This document shows positions 52,449 through 60,948 of a stretch of 64,000 nucleotides of DNA, piece after piece (the first letter of the stretch is position 1; each line of letters starts with the position of its first letter). Position numbers and translations under genes: made by a program. The notes beneath the pieces are model-generated. The model worked only from the letters and a program-made list of their open reading frames with translations. It searched no databases and was not told the DNA's origin. Source of the DNA: Mycolicibacter virginiensis (GTDB lineage Bacteria; Actinomycetota; Actinomycetes; Mycobacteriales; Mycobacteriaceae); assembly GCF_022374935.2 (NCBI RefSeq), contig NZ_CP092430.2:1984001-2048000 (forward strand). Reading direction: 5' to 3'.

Positions 52449-53594
52449 GTGAACGACTCGGTCATCTCATCGGACCGCGGTGCGTCGTTATCGGTAGTCC
52501 TCGCCGGCGGGGGCACTGCCGGCCATGTCGAACCTGCGATGGCGGTCGCCGATGCGCTCCGTGCCCTGGACGCCGACGTCCGGATCACCGCGTTGGGCAC
52601 CGCCCGAGGTCTGGAGACCCGGTTGGTGCCGGCCCGCGGTTACGACCTGGAGTTGATCACCCCGGTGCCGTTGCCCCGCAAGATCAATGCCGACCTGGCC
52701 CGGCTCCCGTTGCGGGTGCTGCGGGCGGTTCGGGAGACCCGGGCGGTACTGCGCGACGTGCAGGCCGATGTGGTGATCGGCTTCGGCGGCTATGTGGCGC
52801 TGCCGGCATATCTGGCCGCACGCGGTCTCGGTGCCAAGCGGGTGCCGGTGGTGATCCACGAGGCCAATGCCCGCGCCGGCCTGGCCAATCGGGTCGGCGC
52901 CCGGGGCGCGCGGCGGGTGCTGTCGGCCGTTCCTGATTGCGGCCTGGCCGACCCCGAGGTGGTCGGGGTGCCGGTGCGGGCGGCGATCACCAACTTGGAC
53001 CGGGCTGCGCTGCGAGCGGAGGCCCGCGCCGAATTCGGCTTCGCCGATGACGCCCGGGTGCTGCTGGTCTTCGGCGGATCGCAGGGCGCCCGCTCGATCA
53101 ACCAGGCGGTGGCCGGTGCGGCCAAACATCTTGCCGCTGCGGGCGTTTCGGTGTTACACGCGCACGGACCGAAGAACACCCTAGACCTGCCGCCGGCCGG
53201 CGCAGGTGATCCGCCCTACGTCGCGGTGCCCTATCTGGACCGGATGGACCTGGCGTATGCGGCTGCGGACCTGGCGATCTGCCGTTCGGGGGCGATGACG
53301 GTTGCCGAAGTGTCGGCGGTCGGTCTGCCCGCGGTGTACGTGCCGCTGCCGATCGGCAACGGCGAACAGCGCCTTAACGCGCTTCCGGTGGTCAACGCCG
53401 GGGGCGGAATCCTGGTCGACGACGCGCAGCTGACCCCGGATTTCGTGGCCGACACCGTCGCCGGGCTGCTCACCGACACCGCGCGGCTGGCCGCGATGAC
53501 CAGCGCCGCGGTCCTGGCCGGGCACCCGGAGGCGGCACGACGGGTGGCTTCCGTCGCACTGGACGTCGCGAGCGCAGCGAGGGACGGCCAGTGA
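52449..53594 (+). CDS. murG: UDP-GlcNAc:lipid I N-acetylglucosaminyltransferase
   Basis: Converts lipid I to lipid II on the inner membrane face. The protein is 381 aa. The N-terminal acceptor loop is GGGTAGH (20-26, H26), followed by [36 protein letters not shown] and the donor motif [16 protein letters not shown] start 3 bases past ftsW. The last ~14 codons ([13 protein letters not shown]) belong to the 56-bp repeat array, so the natural C-terminus has been replaced or extended by repeat-encoded residues. Confidence 0.95.
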   Translation: MNDSVISSDRGASLSVVLAGGGTAGHVEPAMAVADALRALDADVRITALGTARGLETRLVPARGYDLELITPVPLPRKINADLARLPLRVLRAVRETRAVLRDVQADVVIGFGGYVALPAYLAARGLGAKRVPVVIHEANARAGLANRVGARGARRVLSAVPDCGLADPEVVGVPVRAAITNLDRAALRAEARAEFGFADDARVLLVFGGSQGARSINQAVAGAAKHLAAAGVSVLHAHGPKNTLDLPPAGAGDPPYVAVPYLDRMDLAYAAADLAICRSGAMTVAEVSAVGLPAVYVPLPIGNGEQRLNALPVVNAGGGILVDDAQLTPDFVADTVAGLLTDTARLAAMTSAAVLAGHPEAARRVASVALDVASAARDGQ

Positions 53595-53702
53595 GCGGCA
53601 TGAGCAGGGTCGCACTGGACGTCGCGAGCGCAGCGAGGGAGGGCCAGTGAGCGGCATGAGCAGGGTCGCACTGGAAGTCGCGAGCGCAGCGAGGGGCGGC
53701 CA
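53553..53702. repeat. 56-bp MIRU-like tandem array between murG and murC
   Basis: A partial copy (53553-53590) inside the end of murG is followed by two full copies (53591-53646 and 53647-53702) with only a few differences. Each full copy starts with GTGAGCGGCATGAGCAGG and ends so that GTGA joins it to the next. The architecture matches the MIRU class described in the senX3-regX3 operon: a short ORF whose start and stop overlap its neighbours. Sequence identity to MIRU is not claimed. Confidence 0.9.
53591..53650 (+). CDS. Repeat-encoded 19-codon mini-ORF 1
   Basis: GTG to TGA, product [19 protein letters not shown] (first residue formyl-Met if translated). The start overlaps the murG stop and the stop overlaps mini-ORF 2, both as GTGA. 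Probably keeps ribosomes moving from murG to murC rather than making a functional peptide. Detected from the repeat periodicity. Confidence 0.5.
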   Translation: MSGMSRVALDVASAAREGQ

Positions 53703-53706
53703 GTGA
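53647..53706 (+). CDS. Repeat-encoded 19-codon mini-ORF 2
   Basis: GTG to TGA, product [19 protein letters not shown]. The start overlaps mini-ORF 1 and the stop overlaps the murC GTG, again as GTGA. A 56-bp unit shifts the frame by one per copy, which is exactly what lets each copy end where the next begins. Confidence 0.5.
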   Translation: MSGMSRVALEVASAARGGQ

Positions 53707-55187
53707 GCGCCGACCAGCTGCCGCCGGAGCTGAGCCGGGTACACATGGTCGGCATCGGGGGAGCGGGCATGTCCGGAATCGCCCGCATCCTGCTGGACCG
53801 CGGGGGGCTCGTCTCGGGCTCGGATGCCAAGGAGTCCCGCGGGATTCACGCGCTGCGCGCCCGGGGCGCGCAGGTGCGCATCGGACACGACGCGTCGGCC
53901 CTGGATCTGCTGCCCGGTGGGGTCACCACGGTGGTCACCACCCACGCGGCGATTCCCAAGACCAACCCCGAGCTCGTCGAGGCCCGTCGGCGCGGCATCC
54001 CGGTGGTGTTGCGACCGGCGGTGCTGGCGAAGCTGATGGCCGGGCGCACCACGCTGATGGTCACCGGCACCCACGGCAAGACCACCACCACATCGATGCT
54101 GGTGGTCGCGTTGCAGCACTGTGGACTCGATCCGTCGTTCGCGGTCGGTGGCGAATTGGGTTCTGCCGGTGCAGAAGCCGGCACCAACGCCCATCACGGC
54201 AGCGGGCCGCTGTTCGTCGCCGAGGCCGACGAGAGCGACGGATCGCTGTTGGAGTACACCCCCAACGTCGCGGTGGTGACCAACATCGAGGCGGACCACC
54301 TCGACTTCTTCGGCAGTGCCGAGGCCTACACGCAGGTGTTCGACGCGTTCGTCGAGCGCATTGCGCCGGGTGGGGCAGTGGTGGTGTGCGTCGATGACCC
54401 CGGCGGCGCCGAGCTGGCCGAGCGCACTGCGGCGCAGGGCATCCGGGTGCTGCGTTACGGCACCGAACGCCCTGGGACGACGGCGCTCGACGGTGAGCTG
54501 GTCGCCTGGGAGCAACAGGGCACCGGTGCGGTCGCCGAGATCATGCTGGCCGGAACGGGCGAGCGCAGGGCGATGCGACTGTCGGTGCCCGGACGCCACA
54601 TGGCACTTAATGCGCTCGGCGCGCTGCTGGCGGCGGTCGAGGTCGGCGCGCCGCTGGATGCGGTGCTCGACGGCCTGGCCGGGTTCGACGGGGTGCGCCG
54701 CCGATTCGAGCTGGTCGGCTCGGCGGGCGTCACGGGATCGGTGCGGGTCTTCGACGACTACGCACACCATCCCACCGAGATCGCCGCGACCTTGACCGCG
54801 GTTCGGGCCTTGCTGGACGAGCGTGGAACCGGGCGCAGCCTGGTGGTGTTCCAGCCGCATCTGTATTCGCGGACAAAGGAGTTCGCCGCCGAGTTCGGCC
54901 GGTCGCTGAACGGCGCCGACGAGGTTTTCGTCCTCGACGTCTACGGTGCGCGCGAGCAGCCGTTGCCTGGGGTGAGCGGCGCCAGTGTCGCCGAACATGT
55001 CAGTGTGCCGGTGCATTACCTCCCGGACTTCTCGGCGGTGCCCGAGGCGGTGGCGGCGGCCGCCGGTCCGGGTGACGTGATCATCACCATGGGCGCCGGC
55101 GACGTCACCATGCTGGGCCCGGAGATCGTCACCGCGCTGCGGGCACGCACCGATCGCACCCCTCCCGGCAGCCGGGGCGTGCTGTGA
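53703..55187 (+). CDS. murC: UDP-MurNAc:L-alanine ligase
   Basis: First amino acid addition to UDP-MurNAc. The protein is 494 aa, matching M. tuberculosis MurC as I recall it. The N-terminal motif [13 protein letters not shown]-loop GTHGKTTTT (K126), [12 protein letters not shown] and [10 protein letters not shown] are all intact. The GTG start overlaps mini-ORF 2 of the repeat array (GTGA), so its translation probably depends on ribosomes arriving from murG through the repeat. The stop overlaps the ftsQ start (GTGA). Confidence 0.96.
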   Translation: MSADQLPPELSRVHMVGIGGAGMSGIARILLDRGGLVSGSDAKESRGIHALRARGAQVRIGHDASALDLLPGGVTTVVTTHAAIPKTNPELVEARRRGIPVVLRPAVLAKLMAGRTTLMVTGTHGKTTTTSMLVVALQHCGLDPSFAVGGELGSAGAEAGTNAHHGSGPLFVAEADESDGSLLEYTPNVAVVTNIEADHLDFFGSAEAYTQVFDAFVERIAPGGAVVVCVDDPGGAELAERTAAQGIRVLRYGTERPGTTALDGELVAWEQQGTGAVAEIMLAGTGERRAMRLSVPGRHMALNALGALLAAVEVGAPLDAVLDGLAGFDGVRRRFELVGSAGVTGSVRVFDDYAHHPTEIAATLTAVRALLDERGTGRSLVVFQPHLYSRTKEFAAEFGRSLNGADEVFVLDVYGAREQPLPGVSGASVAEHVSVPVHYLPDFSAVPEAVAAAAGPGDVIITMGAGDVTMLGPEIVTALRARTDRTPPGSRGVL

Positions 55188-56179
55188 CCGTGCCGCCCGA
55201 AACCCCGGCCGTTCCACCGGAGGACCCGGACGACGCCGCGGACGTCCCCGAAAGCGAAGCCGCCGAAGCCGCCGAGCCCGACCCGGATGTTGTCCCGCAG
55301 GGCGAAGCCGGCGCAGTCGCCTCGGAGGACCCAGAGGCCGAAGCCGCCGACGAGCCCGCCGAAGTGGAGGGACCGCGGCGCCGGGCCCGCCGAGAACGCG
55401 CGGAGCGGCGCGCCGCGCAGGCACGTGCCGAGGCGATCGAACAGGCCCGCCGCGAGGCGAAGCGGCGACTGCGCACGGGTTCTGCCGAGCCGGCGAAAGG
55501 CGTTCCCCGCGGCACCATTCGGGGCCTGAAGATGGTGTTGGCGGTCTTCCTGGCGGCGGTGCTCGTGGTCGGGCTCGGGTTGATCTTGTACTTCACCCCG
55601 TTGATGTCGGTGCGCGAGATCGAGGTCAGCGGTATCGCGACGGTGACCCGTGAGGAAGTGCTGGACGTGGCGCGGGTGCAGCTGGGAACGCCATTGCTGC
55701 AGATCGACACCGGCAGTGTGGCCGATCGGGTCGCGACGATCCGACGGGTGGCCAGCACCCGGGTGCAGCGGCAGTATCCCTCGGTGCTGGGGATCGCGGT
55801 GGTTGAGCGAGTACCGGTGGTCTACAAGGACTTTCCCGACGGCCCGCACCTGTTCGACCGGGACGGCGTCGACTTCGCGACCGGTGCGCCGCCGAGGATG
55901 CTGCCGTTCTTCGACGTGGACAATCCCGGCCCGGCGGACCCGTCCACCCTGGCCGCCCTGCAGGTGATGACCTCGCTGGCGCCCGAGGTGGCCGGGCAGA
56001 TCAGCCGGGTGGCCGCCCCGTCGGTGGCGTCGATCACCCTGACGCTGGCCGATGGCCGGGTGGTGGTCTGGGGCAACACCGACCGCACCGCGGAGAAGGC
56101 CCAGAAGCTGGCGGCGTTGTTGACCCAGCCCGGCCACACCTATGACGTGTCGAGTCCGGACCTGCCGACCGTCCGGTAG
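55184..56179 (+). CDS. ftsQ: Cell division protein FtsQ
   Basis: Divisome membrane protein linking the Z-ring to septal synthesis enzymes. The protein is 331 aa: an acidic/Pro/Ala-rich then basic cytoplasmic region (1-112), one helix (about 114-136), a POTRA domain beginning [14 protein letters not shown] (about 141-210), and a beta domain to the end. GTG start overlapping murC; a second in-frame GTG lies two codons later. Longer at the N-terminus than the M. tuberculosis protein. Last gene before the ftsZ promoter region. Confidence 0.93.
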   Translation: MTVPPETPAVPPEDPDDAADVPESEAAEAAEPDPDVVPQGEAGAVASEDPEAEAADEPAEVEGPRRRARRERAERRAAQARAEAIEQARREAKRRLRTGSAEPAKGVPRGTIRGLKMVLAVFLAAVLVVGLGLILYFTPLMSVREIEVSGIATVTREEVLDVARVQLGTPLLQIDTGSVADRVATIRRVASTRVQRQYPSVLGIAVVERVPVVYKDFPDGPHLFDRDGVDFATGAPPRMLPFFDVDNPGPADPSTLAALQVMTSLAPEVAGQISRVAAPSVASITLTLADGRVVVWGNTDRTAEKAQKLAALLTQPGHTYDVSSPDLPTVR

Positions 56180-56195
56180 CGCCGTCCACCACCCC

Positions 56196-56258
56196 CGCCG
56201 AGCGTGAAGATAGCTTCACGCTCGAGGGTTCAACGTGAGGCCACCTTCACGCTCGGCG
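56196..56258 (+). promoter_or_regulatory. Mutually exclusive hairpins upstream of ftsZ
   Basis: GAGCGTGAAG (56200-56209) pairs with CTTCACGCTC (56214-56223) across ATAG. A second right arm, CTTCACGCTCGGCG (56245-56258), pairs with the longer left arm CGCCGAGCGTGAAG (56196-56209). Only one can form at a time. It sits between ftsQ and ftsZ; it could be a terminator, a processing site or an attenuator. No T-run follows either form. Confidence 0.55.
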
Positions 56259-56371
56259 GACGAGGGTCAACGGGAAGACCCGTCCTACAGGAAAATTCGC
56301 CGGGCGTGTCTCGGCGCGTCGGCGCCGATGACGGCGCAGGCGGCCCTACTGTGGCGGTTGCGCGGAACAAC

Positions 56372-56377
56372 TTGACA
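56372..56377 (+). promoter_or_regulatory. TTGACA -35-like element before ftsZ
   Basis: TTGACA matches the consensus -35, 115 bases before the ftsZ ATG. No clean TANNNT lies 16-18 bases later; the region downstream is a GGTTGAGG/GGTTTTG-type repeat. The 312-base gap 56180-56491 is otherwise non-coding. Confidence 0.35.
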
Positions 56378-56491
56378 TAACTCTAAGCCTTTGGTTGAGG
56401 TTGAGGGTTTTGTTGAAGACAGAATCGGGGAGTTCCGCGTCAAGCCCGGCCCGAGAGAGGACTCCAATCCCACCAGGGAGGAAGACGAACG

Positions 56492-57655
56492 ATGACCCCA
56501 CCGCACAACTATCTGGCCGTCATCAAAGTCGTGGGTATCGGTGGTGGCGGTGTCAATGCCGTCAACCGGATGATCGAGCAGGGCCTCAAGGGCGTTGAGT
56601 TCATCGCGATCAACACCGACGCGCAGGCATTGCTGATGAGCGACGCCGACGTCAAACTCGACGTCGGCCGTGACTCCACCCGCGGCCTCGGTGCCGGCGC
56701 CGACCCCGAGGTGGGTCGTCGGGCCGCCGAAGACGCCAAGGATGAGATCGAGGAGCTGCTGCGCGGCGCCGACATGGTGTTCGTCACCGCCGGCGAGGGT
56801 GGCGGCACCGGCACCGGCGGTGCCCCGGTGGTCGCGACCATCGCCCGCAAGCTCGGCGCACTAACCGTCGGCGTGGTCACCCGGCCGTTCTCGTTCGAGG
56901 GCAAGCGGCGCAGTAACCAGGCCGAGAACGGCATCACCGCACTGCGGGAGAGCTGCGACACCCTGATCGTGATCCCCAATGACCGGCTGCTGCAGATGGG
57001 CGACGCCCAGGTCTCGCTGATGGACGCGTTCCGCAGCGCCGACGAGGTGCTGCTCAACGGTGTTCAGGGCATCACCGACCTGATCACCACCCCCGGCCTG
57101 ATCAACGTGGACTTCGCCGACGTCAAGGGCATCATGAGCGGCGCCGGCACCGCACTGATGGGCATCGGATCGGCCCGCGGTGACGGCCGAGCGCTCAAGG
57201 CCGCCGAGATCGCGATCAACTCGCCGCTGCTGGAAGCCTCGATGGAAGGCGCCCAGGGCGTGCTGATGTCGGTCGCCGGCGGCAGCGACCTGGGGCTGTT
57301 CGAGATCAACGAGGCGGCATCGCTGGTGCAGGACGCCGCGCACCCCGAGGCCAACATCATCTTCGGCACCGTGATCGACGACTCCCTCGGCGACGAGGTG
57401 CGGGTCACGGTGATCGCGGCCGGCTTCGACTCGGCGGGCTCCGGCCGTAAGCCGGTGACCGGTACCGCCGGTGCGGCCCGGCACGCGATGGCGCCCGGAC
57501 AGGCCGGCAAGGTCACCTCGTCGCTGTTCGACCCGGTGGATGCGGTCAGTGTGCCGGCTCCCACCAACGGTGCGACGGTCAGCGTCGGCGGGCGCAATGG
57601 CGACGACGGCTGCGACGACGACGACGTCGACGTGCCGCCGTTCATGCGGCACTGA
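56492..57655 (+). CDS. ftsZ: Cell division GTPase FtsZ
   Basis: Tubulin-like GTPase forming the Z-ring. The protein is 387 aa. Nucleotide motifs [13 protein letters not shown] (16-28) and GGGTGTG (103-109), and the T7 loop [11 protein letters not shown], are intact. A variable linker with a Gly/Asp-rich stretch leads to the C-terminal peptide [13 protein letters not shown], the docking site for FtsW/SepF in mycobacteria. SD GGGAGG before the ATG. Has its own upstream region, so is likely transcribed independently of murC-ftsQ as well. Confidence 0.97.
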   Translation: MTPPHNYLAVIKVVGIGGGGVNAVNRMIEQGLKGVEFIAINTDAQALLMSDADVKLDVGRDSTRGLGAGADPEVGRRAAEDAKDEIEELLRGADMVFVTAGEGGGTGTGGAPVVATIARKLGALTVGVVTRPFSFEGKRRSNQAENGITALRESCDTLIVIPNDRLLQMGDAQVSLMDAFRSADEVLLNGVQGITDLITTPGLINVDFADVKGIMSGAGTALMGIGSARGDGRALKAAEIAINSPLLEASMEGAQGVLMSVAGGSDLGLFEINEAASLVQDAAHPEANIIFGTVIDDSLGDEVRVTVIAAGFDSAGSGRKPVTGTAGAARHAMAPGQAGKVTSSLFDPVDAVSVPAPTNGATVSVGGRNGDDGCDDDDVDVPPFMRH

Positions 57656-57707
57656 ATGGATGGCGCTGGCCCGCTTCGCCCGGCTCCGCCGCGCTCGCGA
57701 CCACCGC

Positions 57708-57713
57708 TAGCCT
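57708..57713 (+). promoter_or_regulatory. -10 element TAGCCT before yfiH, probable leaderless start
   Basis: TAGCCT fits TANNNT and ends 7 bases before the ATG at 57721. No SD is present. Confidence 0.4.
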
Positions 57714-57720
57714 CGAACGC

Positions 57721-58428
57721 ATGACTTTTCGCATCCGGCGGGTGACGACCACCCGCTCCGGTGGTGTGTCGAAGGCTCCGTTCGACAGCTTCAATCTCGG
57801 CGACCACGTCGGCGATGACCCGGCCGCGGTGGCGGCCAATCGCGCGCGGTTGGCCAAGGCGACCGGCCTCGGTCCCGATCGGCTGGTGTGGATGAACCAG
57901 GTCCACGGCGATCATGTGGTGGTTGTCGACGGCCCGCGCGACACCCCGATCGACGCCACCGATGCTTTGGTGACTACCGTGCCCCGGCTGGCGATGGTGG
58001 TGGTGACCGCCGACTGCGTCCCGGTGCTGATGGCCGACGCCCGGGCCGGAGTGGTCGCCGCGGTCCATGCCGGCCGGGTCGGCGCGCAGCATGGTGTGGT
58101 CGCTCGCGCGCTGGAGTCCATGCTGGCGGCCGGGGCACGGGCCGGCGACGTTTCGGTTTTGCTGGGCCCGGCCGTCAGTGGGCTGCACTACGAGGTCCCC
58201 GCAGAGATGGCCGACGAGGTCGAGGCGGCACTGCCGGGCAGTCGCACGGTCACCTCGGCGGGCACTGTCGGACTGGATCTGCGGGCCGGAATCGCGCGTC
58301 AACTAAGGGGATTGGGCGTGCAGGCCATCGACGCCGACCCGCGTTGTACGGCCGCGGACCCGAAACTGTTCAGTCATCGACGCGACGGACTCACCGGTCG
58401 GCTGGCGTCTTTGGTGTGGCTGGGATGA
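57721..58428 (+). CDS. yfiH: YfiH/YlmD-family protein (copper oxidase / purine nucleoside-acting family, Rv2149c-like)
   Basis: Family members have been described as multicopper polyphenol oxidases and as adenosine deaminase/phosphorylase enzymes (LACC1-like); in E. coli YfiH edits peptidoglycan precursors, which would fit this cluster. The protein is 235 aa. The metal site residues are H62 (QVHGD), C99 (TADCVPV) and H116 (AVHAG). After AVHAG the sequence reads RVGAQ where most homologues have WRG, an unusual change. ATG start, leaderless-type promoter. In M. tuberculosis yggS follows; here it is missing. Confidence 0.85.
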   Translation: MTFRIRRVTTTRSGGVSKAPFDSFNLGDHVGDDPAAVAANRARLAKATGLGPDRLVWMNQVHGDHVVVVDGPRDTPIDATDALVTTVPRLAMVVVTADCVPVLMADARAGVVAAVHAGRVGAQHGVVARALESMLAAGARAGDVSVLLGPAVSGLHYEVPAEMADEVEAALPGSRTVTSAGTVGLDLRAGIARQLRGLGVQAIDADPRCTAADPKLFSHRRDGLTGRLASLVWLG

Positions 58429-58519
58429 GTGCGCGGTAGAGGTCGCTGGAGGGGGTGGGTGAAACCGGTGGGAGCTGTCCGCGTGTCGGTGCCGCGCCAA
58501 CGCGCTCGCTGCCGTTACC

Positions 58520-58563
58520 GTCACCGTTATTAGTCACTTCAGTCACACCTTCATCACAGTCAT
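58520..58563 (+). promoter_or_regulatory. GTCAC direct repeats upstream of sepF
   Basis: GTCAC at 58520, 58533 and 58542 plus GTCAT at 58559. GTCACTTCA followed directly by GTCACACCT (58533-58550) makes two adjacent 9-mers like the GTCACAgcg-type direct repeats bound by MtrA in M. tuberculosis. A regulatory role is inference. The yfiH-sepF gap (155 bases) holds no coding remnant of yggS that I can see. Confidence 0.4.
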
Positions 58564-58583
58564 CAGCCTAGAAGGGTCCAAGG

Positions 58584-59252
58584 ATGAGCACACTCCACAA
58601 GGTCAAGGCCTACTTCGGGATGGCTCCTATGGAGGACTACGACGACGACTACTACGACGACGGCGATGACCGCGCCGGGTCGCGTGACTACGCGCCTCGG
58701 GCGGAGCGATTCGGCGAGGACGTTTTCGACCGCGTCGGCGGCCGTTCGGAGGGCCGCTACGACGACCGCTTCGAGGACCGCGACTACGACGACGCGCCCG
58801 CCGGCTACCGGGGCGGCTACGACGACGATGCCCGCGACCCGCGCTACCGCGCGCGTGAGTTCGATCGTCCCCGTGACTTCGAGCGCCGGTTCTCCTCGCT
58901 GCGCGGCTCGACCCGCGGCGCCCTGGCGATGGAGCCCCGCCGGATGGCGCAGATGTTCGACGAGAGCAGCCCGCTGTCGAAGATCACCACGCTGCGGCCT
59001 AAGGACTACAGCGAAGCTCGCACCATCGGCGAGCGGTTCCGCGACGGCACCCCGGTCATCATGGACCTGGTGTCGATGGACAACGCCGACGCCAAGCGGC
59101 TGGTCGACTTCGCGGCAGGCCTCGCCTTCGCCCTGCGCGGCTCCTTCGACAAGGTTGCGACCAAGGTCTTTCTGCTGTCGCCGGCCGACGTCGACGTCTC
59201 CCCGGAGGAGCGTCGCCGCATCGCCGAGACCGGTTTCTACGCCTATCGGTAG
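58584..59252 (+). CDS. sepF: Cell division protein SepF
   Basis: Z-ring membrane anchor and bundling protein; in mycobacteria it binds FtsZ and MurG. The protein is 222 aa. An N-terminal amphipathic membrane helix ([13 protein letters not shown]) precedes a long Asp/Tyr/Arg-rich disordered linker (about 18-108), then the folded SepF domain (about 125-215) with the conserved [31 protein letters not shown] dimer core. SD AAGGGTCCAAGG before the ATG. Confidence 0.95.
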   Translation: MSTLHKVKAYFGMAPMEDYDDDYYDDGDDRAGSRDYAPRAERFGEDVFDRVGGRSEGRYDDRFEDRDYDDAPAGYRGGYDDDARDPRYRAREFDRPRDFERRFSSLRGSTRGALAMEPRRMAQMFDESSPLSKITTLRPKDYSEARTIGERFRDGTPVIMDLVSMDNADAKRLVDFAAGLAFALRGSFDKVATKVFLLSPADVDVSPEERRRIAETGFYAYR

Positions 59253-59322
59253 GCTGGAACGGCAGTCGAGCCGGTCAGCACTGCTGATGCGGGCACACCC
59301 TCGTCAGTAAGGTCGCATTCCG

Positions 59323-59613
59323 TTGGCGCTGTTCTTCACGATCCTTGGTATCGCGCTATTTGTCTTCTGGCTGTTGCTGATCGCCCGGATCGTCATCGAG
59401 TTCATCCGCTCGTTCAGCCGTGACTGGCACCCGACCGGTGCCACCGTGGTGATCCTGGAGCTGATCATGAGCATCACCGATCCGCCGGTGAAGCTGTTGC
59501 GACGGCTCATCCCGCAGTTGACCATCGGCGCGGTGCGCATCGATCTCTCGATCATGGTGCTGCTGCTGATCGCGTTCGTCGGCATGGAACTGGCCCTGCA
59601 GCACGCCGCGTGA
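59323..59613 (+). CDS. yggT: YggT-family membrane protein (Rv2146c-like)
   Basis: 96 aa, the same length as the M. tuberculosis protein as I recall it. Two hydrophobic helices (about residues 2-22 and 72-94) flank a conserved polar middle (FIRSFSRDWHPTG and SITDPPVKLLRRLIP). The function is unknown; YggT proteins neighbour sepF and divIVA across Gram-positives and are linked to osmotic tolerance or division. The start is TTG at 59323; no better start is in frame. It is followed, convergently, by a DUF2249 gene that interrupts the usual yggT-wag31 order. Confidence 0.87.
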   Translation: MALFFTILGIALFVFWLLLIARIVIEFIRSFSRDWHPTGATVVILELIMSITDPPVKLLRRLIPQLTIGAVRIDLSIMVLLLIAFVGMELALQHAA

Positions 59614-59632
59614 CGGCGGCGGCCCGGAGAAC

Positions 59633-60430
59633 TCAGACCCGGGTCAGCCGCAACCGCCACGCCTCCGGCCCACGCTCCTCGTAGCCGACCGCCAGCCGAC
59701 CACCGCTGCGCTCAGCGAGCTGGCGCAGCAGCGGAATCGGGTCGTGCGGGGCCACCAGTAGCAGCGATCCGCCCACCGGAACCGCGTCGAACGCACCGAA
59801 CACCGTCGCATGCCTGATGGCGTGCGGAACCTCCCGCACGTCGAGCTCGGGGATCTCGTCGTCCTCCTCGCCGCAGCCGCACCCGGTGTGGCCGTCGTGC
59901 CTGTGGGGCGCGGGGCTGGGCTGGGCCGTGGGAGCCGGCCCGGAGGCGATGTCATCCAGGCCGGGCAGTTGGGCGGCCAGTGCGGCCAGCGAGACGCCGC
60001 TGGTCTGGGCGAGCGCGGGCAGCAGCAGGTCGGCGACCTTGCCCAGCACGGCCTCCAGCAGTACACGCAGGACCTCGGTGTGCGCGAGCACCTGCACCCG
60101 GTCGGTGCCATGGGCGATGCGCGCCGCCACTTGCTCGATCAGCTGGATGTCACCGAGCAGGCCTTCGACCAGCAGCCGCGAGCGCTCGACACCGGCCAGG
60201 GCCGGGAATATCAGCCCCACCGCGGCCTGTAACTGCGGTCGTACTACCTGGTCGATGGACGCCTGCACGGCCCGGTGAGCCTCGTCGAAGGCCGGCCCGG
60301 CGACTGCGGCCAACAACGCCGCACCCAGGGCGGCCTGGCGGCCGAGGAGTTCGGCGTAGCGAGATCGGATGTCGTCGACGGCTGCCGAGTCCGCTGCGCT
60401 GGTCGCCATGACCACGTCATTGGTTGTCAT
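59633..60430 (-). CDS. DUF2249 protein with a helical, hemerythrin-like N-terminal region
   Basis: 265 aa. The C-terminal ~75 residues (LDVREVPHAIRHATVFGAFDAV to the end) are a DUF2249/TusA-like domain. The N-terminal ~150 residues are all-helical with IFPAL and LLLPAL blocks spaced like hemerythrin repeats, but the expected His/Glu iron ligands before them are mostly absent. A His/Cys-rich linker HRHDGHTGCGCGEEDDE joins the two and could bind metal. DUF2249 proteins often occur with nitrogen-oxide stress genes. Inserted between yggT and wag31; its own AT-rich upstream region suggests separate regulation. Function unproven. Confidence 0.75.
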   Translation of the reverse strand: MTTNDVVMATSAADSAAVDDIRSRYAELLGRQAALGAALLAAVAGPAFDEAHRAVQASIDQVVRPQLQAAVGLIFPALAGVERSRLLVEGLLGDIQLIEQVAARIAHGTDRVQVLAHTEVLRVLLEAVLGKVADLLLPALAQTSGVSLAALAAQLPGLDDIASGPAPTAQPSPAPHRHDGHTGCGCGEEDDEIPELDVREVPHAIRHATVFGAFDAVPVGGSLLLVAPHDPIPLLRQLAERSGGRLAVGYEERGPEAWRLRLTRV

Positions 60431-60948
60431 TCCCGAGTGTCCCTCCGGTCGGTCCCGCGCGGTTCGACCTCGTCATGAATATTTACGGGTCGCGATTGTG
60501 AATAATACGGTGCAGGTGGCCGCACCGGTACCCCTGCCGGTTGGGAGCGGTCCGTGGAGCGGCGGGCGACACGTTTGGACGCGTAGCGAAATAGATCACA
60601 TTTCGCTGGTGGGGCGCCTAAGCACTTTGCTGCCCGCGGCTGGAACGACAGGGCCACACCGGGCTGCCGGCGGTAGCGCGAGGCCCAGTTCCCGGCGGTT
60701 TTGGTCTTGCCGCGGCGGCCTGCCGGCACCGCTCACCGGCCGGGATCGCCGATCGCCCTCAGAGGTTCCGTTTGCCAAAGCGTGATTTCTGTGGCAGCAA
60801 TTTGAAATTCACTCTTAATATCGTTCACATTGCCGAGCGCAGCGGCGGATGTGACAGGATGGACGGCAGTTACACACGGCGAGCGTTTTCCCGGTCGACT
60901 ATCGTGCCCGATCGGCGCTACCTACTACCTGACTCGAGGGGGCAGACG
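60431..60948. promoter_or_regulatory. Long intergenic region between the DUF2249 gene and wag31
   Basis: 518 bases with no convincing gene. It holds: two direct repeats of TGAATA (60476 and 60499) in an AT-rich island next to the DUF2249 start, with TATTAT on the minus strand as a possible -10; an inverted repeat AGCGAAAT (60585-60592) / ATTTCGCT (60600-60607); and TAATAT (60816-60821), a good -10 candidate for wag31 that would give a leader of about 120 bases. Confidence 0.5.

Noticed and set aside
53181-55424. Open frame of about 750 codons on the minus strand across murG-murC
   Set aside because: Shadow of murC; it crosses the repeat array and two essential genes and has no recognisable domain.
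60427-60729. 100-codon minus-strand frame upstream of the DUF2249 gene
   Set aside because: Overlaps the DUF2249 start and promoter region, has no SD and no recognisable protein features.
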